Shown: in pieces, positions 50,901 to 61,744 of the stretch
How positions within the stretch are numbered: the first letter of the stretch is position 1
Layout of the letters: the number at the start of each line of letters is the position of its first letter
DNA from: Castanea sativa
Lineage: Eukaryota > Streptophyta > Magnoliopsida > Fagales > Fagaceae
Assembly: GCF_040712315.1 (NCBI RefSeq)
Contig: NC_134013.1
Coordinates: 36,119,001 to 36,183,000, forward strand
DNA length: 64,000 bases
Reading direction: 5' to 3'
The notes under the pieces: model-generated
Told to the model about the DNA's origin: nothing
Seen by the model: only the letters and a program-made list of their open reading frames with translations
The model's database searches: none
Made by a program: the position numbers and the translations under genes

Positions 50901-51841
50901 TCCCTTATGTTTTTAAAGCTTTGGCACTTCTAAAGGCTTTATTTTCATCTTACTATTTCAGTGTTTTCCTCACTTTCTTTCTTATGATCATCACATTGAA
51001 ACTTGATCCAAATGAAATATGTAATTCATATCTTGTGTTTGACAGTGCGTAGCACATGCCAGTCTTCTTCCTAATACCTTTAGTAAATATGAGTAAATAT
51101 AATGCTTCCTTCATCAAAATGATATAATGGTCATCTTGTTGCTGTATGCCTAACTTTTGCAGAATAGACTAGAATTTTGAGAGTGCTGGAACATGTCAAA
51201 GACGGTTTTAACATATTTTTGCCACGATTCTGCAGAGATCAGGCTACCAAATATATTTCTGATTTTTTTTGTTTTTTTCTCACCTTTGTAGAATATTAAA
51301 CCAATTATGTCATGCCATCTTAATGGAGTGAAAGGAAGGGCAAAATGAGTTATAACATGGACAAGAAAATGTTCTTTCAGATCATTTACAACAAATAAAT
51401 GATATACTTAATTGGACTGATTTATGTAGTTAAAAGATGTGAAATTTATGGATCTTTCCTTGAGTCGATACTGAAAAAAAACTGTGGTATGTTACTTTAT
51501 TAGAAATTGAAAGTTGTATATTAGTACACTGATTCTCAAACTGATTAAAACTTGAACAAAAATAGGTATTTTTGTGTAAAGGAAAAGGTTGTGAAACTTA
51601 CGTAGCAGACAACTAAAATAGTTTGCAAAAATGTGACATTCTTTAGGGTGGTGGTTGTTACACAACGTGTAACAGATTTTACCCTTCTTTTTTATGTTTT
51701 CTGCAGGGAATTGGACCCAGAGTTCTGTGGATAGGAATTGGGGGTTCAATATTTTTTGGAGTTCTTGAAAGGACAAAGCAAATACTTGCCCAAAAGCGCC
51801 CGCTGTCTCAAAACTCAATCCCTTTCAAAGATCAACCATAG
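30890..51841 (+). CDS. SAMC2: S-adenosylmethionine carrier, mitochondrial carrier family (SAMC2-like)
   Basis: Imports S-adenosylmethionine into plastids or mitochondria in exchange for S-adenosylhomocysteine, feeding organellar methylation. Exons: 30890-30977, 31677-31759, 32266-32342, 33402-33492, 46194-46247, 46333-46428, 46655-46744, 47071-47122, 50486-50547, 50630-50710, 51707-51841. They join in frame to 302 codons with no stop. Three carrier repeats show PxDxxK-type signatures: PIDTIK (residue 48), PTEVIK (129) and PLDVIK (220). [28 protein letters not shown] and [21 protein letters not shown] are diagnostic of SAM carriers. [18 protein letters not shown] and the end [11 protein letters not shown] look closer to SAMC2 than SAMC1, from memory. 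About 25 or more N-terminal residues, including targeting sequence, may lie in an unplaced upstream exon. Exon 2 may use a GC donor. Transposons fill introns four and eight but every exon is intact, so it is probably active. Confidence 0.93.
35771..36153 (-). repeat. 3' LTR of the chromovirus
   Basis: 383 bp, TG...CA, nearly identical to 42175-42557. It contains a 31-bp direct duplication (AATAGCTAACAACACAAAAC...). The pol frame, read through its stop, runs about 115 bp into this LTR. A purine-rich tract (GGGGGGAGT on the minus strand) lies just inside at 36154-36165. Confidence 0.95.
36039..40862 (-). pseudogene. Chromovirus gag-pol polyprotein, nearly intact but broken
   Basis: Gag starts at 40862 (LRSGRVI near the start; [20 protein letters not shown]). 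The CCHC zinc knuckle is [14 protein letters not shown] (about 39870), the protease [11 protein letters not shown] (about 39540) and the reverse transcriptase [10 protein letters not shown] (about 38480). RNase H has [14 protein letters not shown] (about 38040), integrase has an HHCC domain (CRTCQLAKH, about 37380) and a DDE core (SMDFVLGLP), and the end is a chromodomain (FLVRWRG...PDSDCTWI). Defects: TGA at 40209-40211 in gag, two small frameshifts near 38300-38370 after the reverse transcriptase, and TGA at 36282-36284 inside the chromodomain. Both TGAs look like CGA arginine codons altered by C-to-T change. The element could move only with proteins from another copy. Confidence 0.92.
42157..42170 (-). 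promoter_or_regulatory. Chromovirus primer-binding site for initiator tRNA-Met
   Basis: The minus strand reads TGGTATCAGAGCAG four bases after the end of the 5' LTR. It is complementary to the 3' end of plant initiator methionine tRNA, the usual primer for reverse transcription in this group. Confidence 0.9.
42175..42557 (-). repeat. 5' LTR of the chromovirus
   Basis: 383 bp, the partner of 35771-36153. On the minus strand it should hold the promoter of the element. The CTCAC duplication follows at 42558-42562, then the LINE sequence resumes. Confidence 0.95.
43047..44386 (-). mobile_element. Second LINE, inserted in the first
   Basis: The poly-T tail at 43047-43061 followed by GATAAGTAAGAAAAATG marks the 3' end of a minus-strand LINE. 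Coding remains include [20 protein letters not shown] and [20 protein letters not shown] (about 44160-44380), and a zf-RVT region [20 protein letters not shown] with [12 protein letters not shown] (about 43850-43970). The first LINE is interrupted between IANECLDRV and KSRVALQG, with similar short flanks (GTGAAAT / GTAAAAT) that fit a target duplication. 5'-truncated. Confidence 0.8.
43233..43632. mobile_element. hAT-type MITE nested in the second LINE, 400 bp
   Basis: Ends CAAGGATGGACCCAGG and CCTAGGTCCGTCCCTA (12 of 16 positions match when inverted), flanked by the 8-bp duplication GGAACCAA / GGAACCAC (43225-43232 and 43633-43640). Rich in GGGCCCC near both ends. Non-coding. Confidence 0.85.
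44640..45360 (-). pseudogene. Possible LTR-retrotransposon gag remnant
   Basis: Minus-strand frames give a coiled-coil segment ([20 protein letters not shown], about 44650-44830) and a second one ([20 protein letters not shown], about 45200-45340). The latter is followed, across a frameshift, by [18 protein letters not shown] near 45080-45130, which resembles the start of a plant gag domain. I cannot name the family with certainty. A host gene fragment is an alternative. Confidence 0.35.
47581..49779. mobile_element. 2.2-kb element with about 165-bp inverted repeats in carrier intron eight
   Basis: The left arm (47581-47745, GGATAATTACAAATTACCCA...) and right arm (49612-49779) are inverted copies over about 165 bp, both including a TAATGGAAAAGAG-type block and a GACATAAAACATA block. 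The interior is AT-rich with no clear protein. Long arms suggest a Mutator-like element. No 9-bp duplication is obvious at the edges, but ATGGCTACAAA occurs on both sides (about 47537 and 49808) beyond T-rich tracts. Confidence 0.7.
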
Positions 51842-52051
51842 CTCACCAGTTTTATTTATTTTTGTCGTCATAATAGCTCTATTCACTCGCTGTTCTTTCA
51901 ATGCTTTGTTTCATCTATCTAGAAAATCATTCTGCTGGCTTTCGCCTTAGATTCAGTTTTCAGTTTTCTATATTGGGATTGGAGCATCAAAACTTTAAAA
52001 TCAATTAGAATATTGAACTTGTAAATTTTCTTTTTTGTTTGACTTAAAATT

Positions 52052-52057
52052 AATAAA
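52052..52057 (+). promoter_or_regulatory. Candidate polyadenylation signal of the SAM carrier gene
   Basis: AATAAA lies 211 bp after the carrier stop codon in an A/T-rich stretch, a typical plant position. Position only; no transcript evidence. Confidence 0.45.
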
Positions 52058-55000
52058 TAAAATATAATTGTTCGTCAATGATGTAATTCTTTATCGAGAC
52101 TTTCCCTACTCAAGTAAACTTCTCTATGTCTAAATTTATGATATCATGTGCCTCTGCATGCCTCTTTTTTTTTTCTTTTTTTTTTTTCTTTTTTTTAACT
52201 TGCAATCTGCAGCTTGTGCATGGTTAGAGTTGCGAGGCATTTTGAAATTATTTTCATGATATTTTATTACTTTGAGGGGGTTGTTTAGCTTGCTTGATAT
52301 TACATCAAGTTGTAATGTTACATTCTTGTAATGTTAGATTCATGGTATCACATTACAGCAATATATCATTATCATGTTTGGTTTAACAGTTACACTTCCA
52401 TCATATCATAGTAATGTATTGTTTTCTTTATTTGATTGGTTCCTAATATTCCAAAAATAATTAACAAATTTTCAATGAACTTCCAAAAATATCCTTTAAA
52501 ACAACTAAACAAAAATTTGTTTTTTAATTAAATAGCCTCAAAATAATTGAACACAGTTTTATTTTATTTTCTTCCTCTTTCTCACCAACCAAACTTAAGA
52601 TCCATAAATAAAAAAATAAATAAAAAAAGAAACAAATTCCTTGAGCTTTTCCACACTTTTTCACCAACCAAACAGCTGCAATCTTCCAAAAATAAGCAAA
52701 AACAAAGAAGCCCTAACAAATATGACTCCAACAAAAGCCATACCAAATTTCACAAAAACAAAAGAAAAAGAAATTGTTAGAATTTTGGAGCCAACGGCTT
52801 GGGATATAAGATCTAAGATCATCTTCGGTTAGAAACTCTAATCTGGAGAAAGTGAGAGAGAGAGAGAGGCTAGGCTTTATCAGCCATGGATTCCAATCAA
52901 AGATTCAAAAGCTTGGAGAGAGTGAGAGAGAGTTTGAACTTTTGAAGAGAAAGAATAGATTAGGACAATTTTGTAAATAAATTTTTTAGTATGGGCAATT
53001 TTGTCAATTCCATAAAGTATTATATTCCACCAATAAATAATGTAAGAGTGATATGATATATTGATTATATTCAGTAAGAGTTTAAATTCAATAAGAATCT
53101 GGTATAAAACCATTGTTTTACATCATCCAATCATAGCATGACATATCAGAATTTTACAAGCATCTCACAACTTAATGAATAGGGAGTATCACACAAAATC
53201 AATTCCCATGAATATCCAAACACACATGCTTTCTGTCTTTATCTCTCCCCCTATCTCTCTCTTGTAGATCGAACTAGCAGATCTTCTCAAGCAAGGCCCT
53301 TTATGGTTGTCGCCACTATCACTAGTAGTGGCTCACACAATTTGTTGAGGTAATTTTCAACAAATTTCCCCTTCATTCAAATCCACATTAGTAGTATCCC
53401 TTTTTCACATTGATTGAAGTAAGTTTTTATAGAGAAATATAATCATTGTTTGCATATACAAAGCCAAATTACTTGTTAGATTAAGAGATCTTTCCTCTAC
53501 CTCTACCTCTACCTCTACCATAGAGAGAAATTGTCCTTTTGTCAGAATATCTTCACCTTATACTTGGTCCTTGTTATCTTTAGTTTAATTGGGAGATTGA
53601 GACCCTAACCAAGGTTTAATACTACATGTGTGATAGCAAAGTTCTGATTCCACCTTTTGTACAATAAAACTAAAGGATTTGAATAAATAACGATAAAGGT
53701 AATTAAAAGTACACAAAAGAAACTAGAGTTCAAAGGGTCAGACAAACTGCCTACTTTTAGCCACTCACATAAGAGAACTCTTTCTAGGAGTGTTCTCTTA
53801 TTTTTAGGAGAACATTCTTCCAAGTCTTTTCTCTCCTCATATGAGAGAACTTTTAGATAAAAGCCACCAAACCCTTTATTGTATTGACTATATATAAGGC
53901 GTTAACCTCTATTTCCTACTTCCTAGTGGACAAGGAATAAGATATTATCTCCTTGACAAGTAATATCAATTACTTCTGGGATAAGGAGTAGACTTTTCTT
54001 TTCACTTCAAGAAAACCTAAAACAAAGTCAAAATTGGAATTTAAGGTAATTTATAATATTTAGAAAGTAGTAAATGATAATGGCTTAATTTTGCATATTT
54101 ATATCATTATTAGAAAGCATTATCATACTTATTTTGAGTTAATTCATGCATTTTATAGTTGATTTTAGAATAATGCTGAATAATCAATTTTGTGCTTAAT
54201 TGAATTTTAATGCGTGAATTTGTCTTTTGTAGAATAATGAAATTAAATAAGTGGATTTGTGCAAAGTAGAAAGCTAATGGACTTCACTTTTACAAGGGCC
54301 ATGATGAAGTCAAAGAAAGCCAACCCATTTAAATTCGAGTCCAATTGGAGTAAAGAATCAAAGGAAATTTGCATCAAATCCAAGTCCAATTTGGATTAGA
54401 ATTCCAGTCTGCACACTAATTATTATTTGGATTATAACTTTTGGCTCAGATGTCCAATCAAGATGATTCAAGTTAGGTTGGAAAGTTAACTTAAAGGGCT
54501 ACAACTTTGTAGTTTACCAAAAGTCCGAATTCTGAAATTAAAATGGGCCAAAAACATCGATTAAGTAAAGCATAAAAACCTGAAATTTTCTCCAAACAGT
54601 AATTCAACTTGTAATAGGATTCCTTGACCTATTTAAAGGCTCTTTAGGGAAAAATTCAAGGGAGAGCTGCTGCAAAATATAATTTAGATTTTCTTAAAGT
54701 TTCTTTACAGTTTTTATATTTTTATTTGTGTTATGGCTTGCTAAAAGCCTGGTAAAAACAATGTGTGAAACCCAACCGTTTATGGGTATGTTTTTAACAA
54801 TTATTCATTAGTTTTAATGCTTATGTTTTTATGTTTTTTATTTTTTTTACTCATCTAGTAAAGTGTTTAGATTTGTATAATCCTTTGATTTATTGCAAAC
54901 TCCGGGCACGTTAAATGCTTAGTATTTCCTGCGAACTAATTCACTAGTTTTGTTTTGCCTAAAATCAATCAATTTCATGAAACTACCTTAGACAATTAAT

Positions 55001-56485
55001 TCTTGAGTTTTTATTGTTAAATCATCCGACTAGGACCATCCTTCGTATGAATTTTAGTTGAGTTATAAAATAAAGCTTGTTAAGACTACCAACATATGTG
55101 TTGTGCGTGAATCCCTAAACCTTAGCGCCTTAATATATTGTTATTTTCTCTCAATTTAAATTAACTTTACTAAACCATCAAAAATCTCTTCAATTAAACT
55201 TTATTATTTTAGCTGTGGTTTGCTAATCAAATCCCTTTTTCCTATGGATTCGACCTCGGACTTATCGAGTTATTACTTCACGACAATCCTGCACTTTGAA
55301 GTATTATTAGTAATCACAAGCACCAGAGAATTGTGAAACATTTAACAACAAAAGATCATCACTAGTAATCACACTTAAGCACCTTAATAATAGAGTTATG
55401 TTAAATGTTTGACAACTACAAAGTATCATCACTACGATACACTTAAAAGCAACCTCAACATGTTGAGCCACCTCAATCAGTCGAGATACCTTGATAGCAT
55501 ACCTAACCTATCTAATTAAGGGAACCAAATTATGGAAAACCCATTAAGTCAAGTTTTAGCCCTAATTCGTGCCCTACTTGCTAGATTGTATAAGGACACA
55601 TTAAGGTCGACCTAAAAAAGAGATTTTAGGGGAGATTAGAATGGTTTGTGCACTTAGGATTTTTTTTAATTATGTATCTCTCAAAGTCACCATTCCATAG
55701 ACATCAAAGTTGATCTAAAAATCAATTGGTGAAAAATTGAAGCCATAACACCTATCACAAACCTGTTGTGAAGAAAACCTTCAACGGCTTATTGGAGTCA
55801 GTTGGAGGTTTTGATAGTACCGTGGGTGCATCATCCATGAAACTTCCACATGGTTGAAAAGTTTTGATGTTATGGAGTAGTAGAAGGTTTTAACTGTAAG
55901 TTGTTTATATGTTGTAGAGTCCAAGAAAAGGTTTGTTTTATTTTATTTTTTATTTTTAAGGTTGTAAAAGTTATTTTATCTTAGTGGAGGTTTTCCTTGA
56001 ATAGATCCCCTTGGGTTTTCCACTTCTTCACCATATCACTGTCTCTTATGTGTGGTTGTTTGGATTATGATCGGTGATGCCCTATATCATATGTCATATA
56101 CTTATATCATTTTCATTGATTGAATTTTCATAATAAACTAAATTGACATTTAAATATAAAATGTTCCACTTAACTTAATTGCCTTAGGTTACAAACTATA
56201 TCAAGTCATCCCCAATTGCAGATAAATTATAAGTAAATATTTTTTTTTAAAAATTTTTAATCTAAAAATTGTTTTTAATCTAAAACTTTGTTGCATTTGA
56301 GCATAATATCATTATGTTCTTTTTTAATAGGTATTTTACTCTTTTATTTATTTTCAAATTCCATTCTCAACAACCAAAATGGAGTGAAGAAAAAAGAAAA
56401 TTTCATACTGAACAATAGTAGATTCTTGCTAGCCAAATAAAAACTTTGAGAATTATTCAAATACTAAATGTATTGCCTATATATA
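52058..56485. other. Intergenic region between the carrier and the P450, no gene seen
   Basis: AT-rich repeat-like DNA. A (CTCTAC)4 run lies near 53494-53519. The stretch of about 54070-55330, with GGATTCGACCTCGGACTTAT and CACGACAATCCTGCACTT near its right end, resembles the end of a gypsy-type LTR, but its borders and target duplication are not resolved. An imperfect repeat of about 60 bp occurs at about 55335-55385 and 55405-55455. Confidence 0.45.
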
Positions 56486-57311
56486 CTAGCCAAAATATGG
56501 AGTTGCAACTACAGTTAGAGGAAATTTTCTATGAATGGATATTTCAATAGATTTAGTCATGTCCAAATTCTCTCCTCTTGCCCCACTAGGCAATGTCCAA
56601 TCAAAGTAGTGCAAAAGATTTGCCAAAATAAACTTAATAGTGGTTATGGCAAAGCAAATTCCAGGGCAACCTCTCCTACCAGCTCCAAATGGGATCAATT
56701 GGAAATCATGTCCTTTAAAGTTTATGGTAGAATTCAAGAATCTTTCCGGTTGATATTCCTCTGGATTGTCCCATAACCCAGGGTCTCTTCCAATTGCCCA
56801 TGCATTAATAAGAACTTGTGTTCCAACTGCAATGTCATATCCTTGTATTTGGACATCTCTATTTGATTCTCGGGGAAATAATAGTGGAACGGTAGGATGC
56901 AAACGAAGAGTCTCTTTGATTACTGCGTCTAAGTATTGCAGTTCTTCCAATTCATCCTCTGTTATGCCTTTTTTATGGCTAGTGATCCCTCTCACTTCAT
57001 TTTGCACCTTCTTCATCGTCCTTAGATGCCTTAAAAGCTCTGTCATTGCCCACTCTAATACTGAGTATGTAGTGTCAGTACCACCAACGAATGCATCCTA
57101 TAACAAAAGATGGTTAACATTGAAGTAAGTTGTGAATATGCATGAGAAAGAGTGTGAAATGCTATATCCTCTTAGAACAAAACAATCCCCTTTGCAGTCA
57201 AGGCTATCTTTTTTTTCTTTTTGTTGAATAAGAGTATTTAATATTTTCAGTAATATCCTTTCATTGGCCGTTCTTAATCATTAATATTTAACACATTTTT
57301 TTATTATTTTT

Positions 57312-58294
57312 AAGAGATGGCAAATTTTACCCGACCCGTGAGTACCTGGCCTGACTTGACCTTAAGGGGCCAAGTTTTACTTGACTTATGAAACAGTAGG
57401 GTTGGATCTAGATTTTTAAAATAAAACCCAAAGCAAGTTCAGTCGAGTGCGGGTTTTAGTGATACCCGCCCCAAAACCAGACTCAACCCGCTAGAAAGCA
57501 AAATTACCAAAATACCTATACATACATACATACATACATACACACACATATATATAAACCTAATTTCCTTAACCTTCATCTCCCTTCACTCTCCTCAGTC
57601 GCCCCCCACCCCCTTCACTCTCCTCACCCACTCTCATTTCAGCCTCGCTGCCTCAGCCCAGCCGCCCCCTTCCCTCACCTTCACTCACTTAGTCACTCTC
57701 ACTCTCATCCCTGCATCGTCACCACTGGCCATACCCCCATTCATTCCCTCACCGCCAGCCACACCCCTCAAGCCCTCCCTCATCCATGCATCATCGTCGG
57801 CCCCCCTCATTGCCTCGCTCAGCCCCACAACCTCGCTCCCTCCTCCATATGTCTCCACCTCGTTCTCCATCTTTTTTTTTCTTTTTTTTTCTAGGTTCAT
57901 TTCGTCTCAATCATGTGAGTTTGTGTTTTTGTTAGGATTTGTGTTTGTGTTTGTGACTTTTAAAGGGATAATCATAAATCTGAAATTTTTGTGTTTGTGA
58001 TTTCTATGTTTGTGTTTATGTTAGGATTAATTTGTGTCAGTGTTTGTGATTTTGAAAGGGAAAATCATAAATCATAAATTTGAAATTTGTGTTTTTGATT
58101 TTTATGTTTGTGTTTGTGTTTGTGATTTTGGGTTGGGCATGACGGGCGGGGCCCGTAGGGCCAGATGGGGCATTTTTGGGGGTTAAAAAAAACCCGTTTA
58201 TTATACGGGATGGATTCAGGTAATGGGGGCGGACCCGCAGGGCAAGTTTGGGTATAAAGAAACCCGCCCCGAACCCGACCCATTGTCATTCCTA
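57312..58294. mobile_element. hAT-type non-autonomous element in the P450 intron
   Basis: Ends AAGAGATGGCAA and TTGTCATTCCTA, flanked by an exact 8-bp duplication TTATTTTT (57304-57311 and 58295-58302). Both arms are rich in ACCCGACCC/CCCGCC motifs. The middle has a CT-rich block and TTTGTGTTTGTG repeats. No transposase. Confidence 0.8.
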
Positions 58295-58717
58295 TTATTT
58301 TTGGTGAATAAAAGACTACCAACCAAAAGAAAAAGCAAAGCTATACACACAAAAAATTAAAAAAAAAAATGTCTCACTCTTGATAATAGACTCAAAATAG
58401 GAGTAGTTATGCAAATCAAAAGAGCCAAAAACATTACACTTGAGAGATTATTTGACTAAAGTAAGGGCTACAATATTTAACACCTAACTTAAGTGAAACC
58501 CACTGGCACACAAAAGTTTCTTCTTTTTTTTTTTAAATTTTTTTCCAAAACTTACAGAGATTCTTGTCTGTATAGAGTCAAGTAAAACTTGTTTTATGGT
58601 TGGTCTAAGTCAAAATGGTGTTAGTGACATGCACTTCGATGCACAAAAGCATTTGCACACACAAACATAAAGAGAGAGAGAGAGATATGATCACCTTGAT
58701 TAGAGCCTTGATGCTTA

Positions 58718-59843
58718 GGGGGTGTTTGGATTTCTAGTTTACATAACTCATAACTCTGTTTCCATAACTCATAACTCATAACTCAAAAATGGTGGGACCT
58801 ATGACTCAAAAGCTTGTTTGGATTTTCATAACTCCGTTTCCAGTTTTTATTTTCATCACTAAATTTTCTGATTTTTGAGTTATAAGTTATGGAAACTAAA
58901 AACACATTTTAGGTATTTTCAGTTTCCAAAACTCAGTTTTCAATGGCATTTTGGTAATTAAACACACATGGAGGGACCCACAAATTAGGGTCAGTCGCAA
59001 CTTTTGACCTTTTTTTTTCTTTCTTCTACCCTTTTCTTTCTTCTCCACTGTTCTTTCGTTGTTCTTTCTTCTTTTCTTTTTTTTTTCTTCCTTTTCGCTC
59101 TTGTCAGTTCGTTCTTCCTTCCTTTCTTTTTTTTTTTTGTTTTTTTGTTCTTCATCACATAATATTTTTGGTCTTGGCTCAATTCTTTCTTTTTTCTTTT
59201 TTTTTTTCTTCTTCTTTCACTAGTCTCCGTTGGCTTGGATTTTTTTTTCCCCCCTTTCTTCTCCGCTTTTCTTTCTTCTTTCTCTGTTCTTCAATTTTTT
59301 CAATCTTTTTTTTTCTTCCTTTTCACCTTCAAGCCCAGAACCTACGGCATCAACAAAAACCCAATGAAGAAAGTCACCAATCCACAAAGCATCAAAGCCA
59401 ACAAAATCCCCAACATCAAAGACGCAAATCCCATCGGCATTATCTGCGCAACCACCACCTCCGTCAAAGACCGTCGAAGACACTGACGCCATGGCACAAT
59501 CAACCACCAAGATAACCACAAATCACAGTCTTAACCCACATGCAACCATAGTAACCGATCTACCAACCCACATATCAACCACCGATCTGTCATCGCAGCA
59601 CCCATAGCATCAACCCAGATGCAACCCAAAATGGCCAAAACACAATCTGATCTCTGATCTACCACCGCAAATCAAGCATCGAACCAATCTCAACGCAATT
59701 TGATCTCCAATCCACGAGCCGTTGGTGCCGATGGTGGTCTGGTGTTGATTTTTTTTTCTGTGGGTTTGGTGGCTGTGGTGGGAGAGAGAAAGAAACGTTG
59801 GGCAAGAGGTAGAGAGATGAAAGATGAGAGGCAGGGGAAAAAG

Positions 59844-59896
<53 letters not shown>

Positions 59897-60102
59897 AAAT
59901 GACATTGGGTCAGGCAGTGGGTCCCACAAAACAGTAGAAAACAATTTGAGTGATGCAAAGTGAAAACAAAAACCAAACGGGTAGTATTAGAAAATTGGGG
60001 TATTTTAAGTGATAAGTGATGAGTGATAAGTAATGAGTTATAAGTGATGAAAATTGAGTGAGGAGTGATGAGTGATGAAAAAAAAAAAAACCAAACAGTC
60101 CC
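58718..60102. mobile_element. PIF/Harbinger-like element inside P450 exon 1
   Basis: Terminal inverted repeats GGGGGTGTTTGG and CCAAACAGTCCC (10 of 12 match), flanked by the 3-bp target TTA (58715-58717 and 60103-60105). Both arms contain repeated ATAACTC/ATCACTC motifs. The interior is pyrimidine-rich, with a (GA)n microsatellite at about 59851-59893. No transposase, so it is a non-autonomous 1385-bp member. Confidence 0.9.
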
Positions 60103-61025
60103 TTACTCTCTCAATAGGGAAACCAATCACGTTTTCCCTTTGAATCCAAAGCAAAATGTCTACAAGGTCCTTCTGCTCTTCGTTGTCTAAACTAATGACA
60201 TGGCCATAACTCCCTTTCTTTTTACAACTTATGTGCTCTTCCATTACTTCTTCTAAAAAATCATCAAATTGTTTAGCCACTTTCTCTGCTTTAGCGTCCA
60301 AGCCATTGACATGGCTCACCCAAGCTAGCCATGGAATATAGTCCCCCACGTTGATAATACCTAGCAACTCTACTAAATCTTCTATAAGCTTCTTAAACTT
60401 CCTCCCACCTTCCCCTCCATCATACCTCCTTCCCAAGGTAACCCTACATATTATATCATTAGTAAGTTTTGGCAACACTTTGCTTAGATTCACAGTTGAA
60501 AAACAAGATTGTTTGATTTTCTCTACCAATAAAGAAAGTTCCTCTTCTCTCACAGGACGAAAGGACTGAACCCTTTTGCGACTCAAAAGATGTAGCATAA
60601 GTATGCTTTTCATTTGCCTCCAATACTCACCATAGGGGGCCAATGACACACCTTTGTAATTGTATGATAGTTTCTCGAACATGCTTGATCACAAAGATGA
60701 GATCGTGTGTCTTCATGATCTCTTGGGTAGTATTAGCTGAAGAGACAGCAAGAGTTGGTACACTGCCGAAGTGAAGCAGCATGAGAGGGCCATGGTGTTG
60801 AGCTATGGCTCGGAGTAAGCGGTGAGGCTACAAGCCGATTTGGTGAAGGTTTCCAATTATTGGGAGCTTTGGTGGTGAAGGTGGTGAGTTTTTTTTTTTT
60901 TTTTTTGAAAGGGTGGGGAACCATTTGAACGGAAGAATGAAGATGAAGGCCAAGATGCATAAAACAAAGGGATGCAGAAACAAGGATGTTACTTTTGGCC
61001 CTAAAAATTGCACGAAGTGTGACAT

Positions 61026-61739
61026 TTTCTTCTCAATTTTACGGGCAAGAATATGTTTAAAGCTGTGTTTGGCTCTATGTAATTCGAATTCCGAGTGTAA
61101 CATGAATATAGGGGAAAGTGAATTCCCGTAAGGAAAATGAAAAAATAGTCCAGAAAATGATTTCCGGTGTTTGGTAACATTCTGAAAATGCTATTTTCCT
61201 ACAAATTTTTCACATTTTCTCAACCATTTTCTCAGCTTTCAAACAAATTTTATAACAAAAAATTTCAAAATATACACTTAACACAACCAAAAATCAAAAT
61301 AAAAACATTTTATTCACAAACTCGGTAAGAGGAGGAAGAAAGAGTGAGAGATTGAAGGAAAGAGAGATAGATCGGGAAAGAGAGGATCGGAGTGGATGGA
61401 GGCGGCAGCGACCAAATCGGGTGGGTTTCGGGGTGGAGTGGAGTGGGCTGGTGGTCGATGGCGGCCAGATTGGCGACGTTAAGCAAGAGAGAGAAGAAGG
61501 GATGAGGAAAAAGAGAGAAAAAAGAAGAAGCTTGGCCAGCGTGTGATCAGGGCAATAGGGCAACGTGATCTGGGCGGTGGGGGAGGCGGTGATGGCGGCA
61601 CGATCTGGGCTGGCCGGAGCTTGGCTAGGCTAGCCGGAGCTTGGCTAAGGTGAGCTTGGAAATGGGTTTTGGACTGTGTGAGGAGTGTGCTTGAGCTTTC
61701 TCTCTCTCTTCGAGTGTGGTGTCCCGAAAATGGTTGAAG
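61026..61739. other. 5' flank of the P450 with an unresolved repeat
   Basis: It contains GGAAAATGATTTCCGGTGTTTGG-like sequence near 61150 and a GA- and GGC-rich block (61320-61640), suggesting another non-autonomous element whose borders I could not fix. No gene supported. Confidence 0.35.
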
Positions 61740-61744
61740 GTGAA

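Larger units (their letters stand above)
56486..61025 (-). pseudogene. Cytochrome P450, CYP71 clan (CYP71A-like), disrupted
   Basis: Two-exon P450. Exon 1 starts at 61025 with an N-terminal membrane anchor (FLHPFVLCILAFIFILPF) and the proline-rich hinge (SPPSPPKLPIIGNLHQIG). It continues through [10 protein letters not shown] (C-helix W) to GFPIERV near 60110, with its last codons at 58695-58714. Exon 2 (56486-57097) carries AFVGGTDTT (I-helix), KETLRLHP (ExxR), PERFLNS and a complete haem loop FGAGRRGCPG. The splice sites (GTGATC donor 58694, TATAG acceptor 57098) join in frame. Defects in exon 1: TAG at 60828-60830, a frameshift with a small loss near 60690, and a 1.4-kb MITE 20 bp before the donor. 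Such enzymes oxidise specialised metabolites at the endoplasmic reticulum; the substrate here is unknown. As read, no functional protein can be made. Confidence 0.9.

Noticed and set aside
57685..57900. 71-codon minus-strand frame rich in glycine, methionine and aspartate
   Set aside because: Low-complexity reading of CT-rich sequence inside the hAT-like element, with no recognisable domain.
59168..59976. Several open frames of 80-115 codons on both strands
   Set aside because: They come from CT-rich DNA and the (GA)n microsatellite inside the PIF/Harbinger-like element, with no family features.
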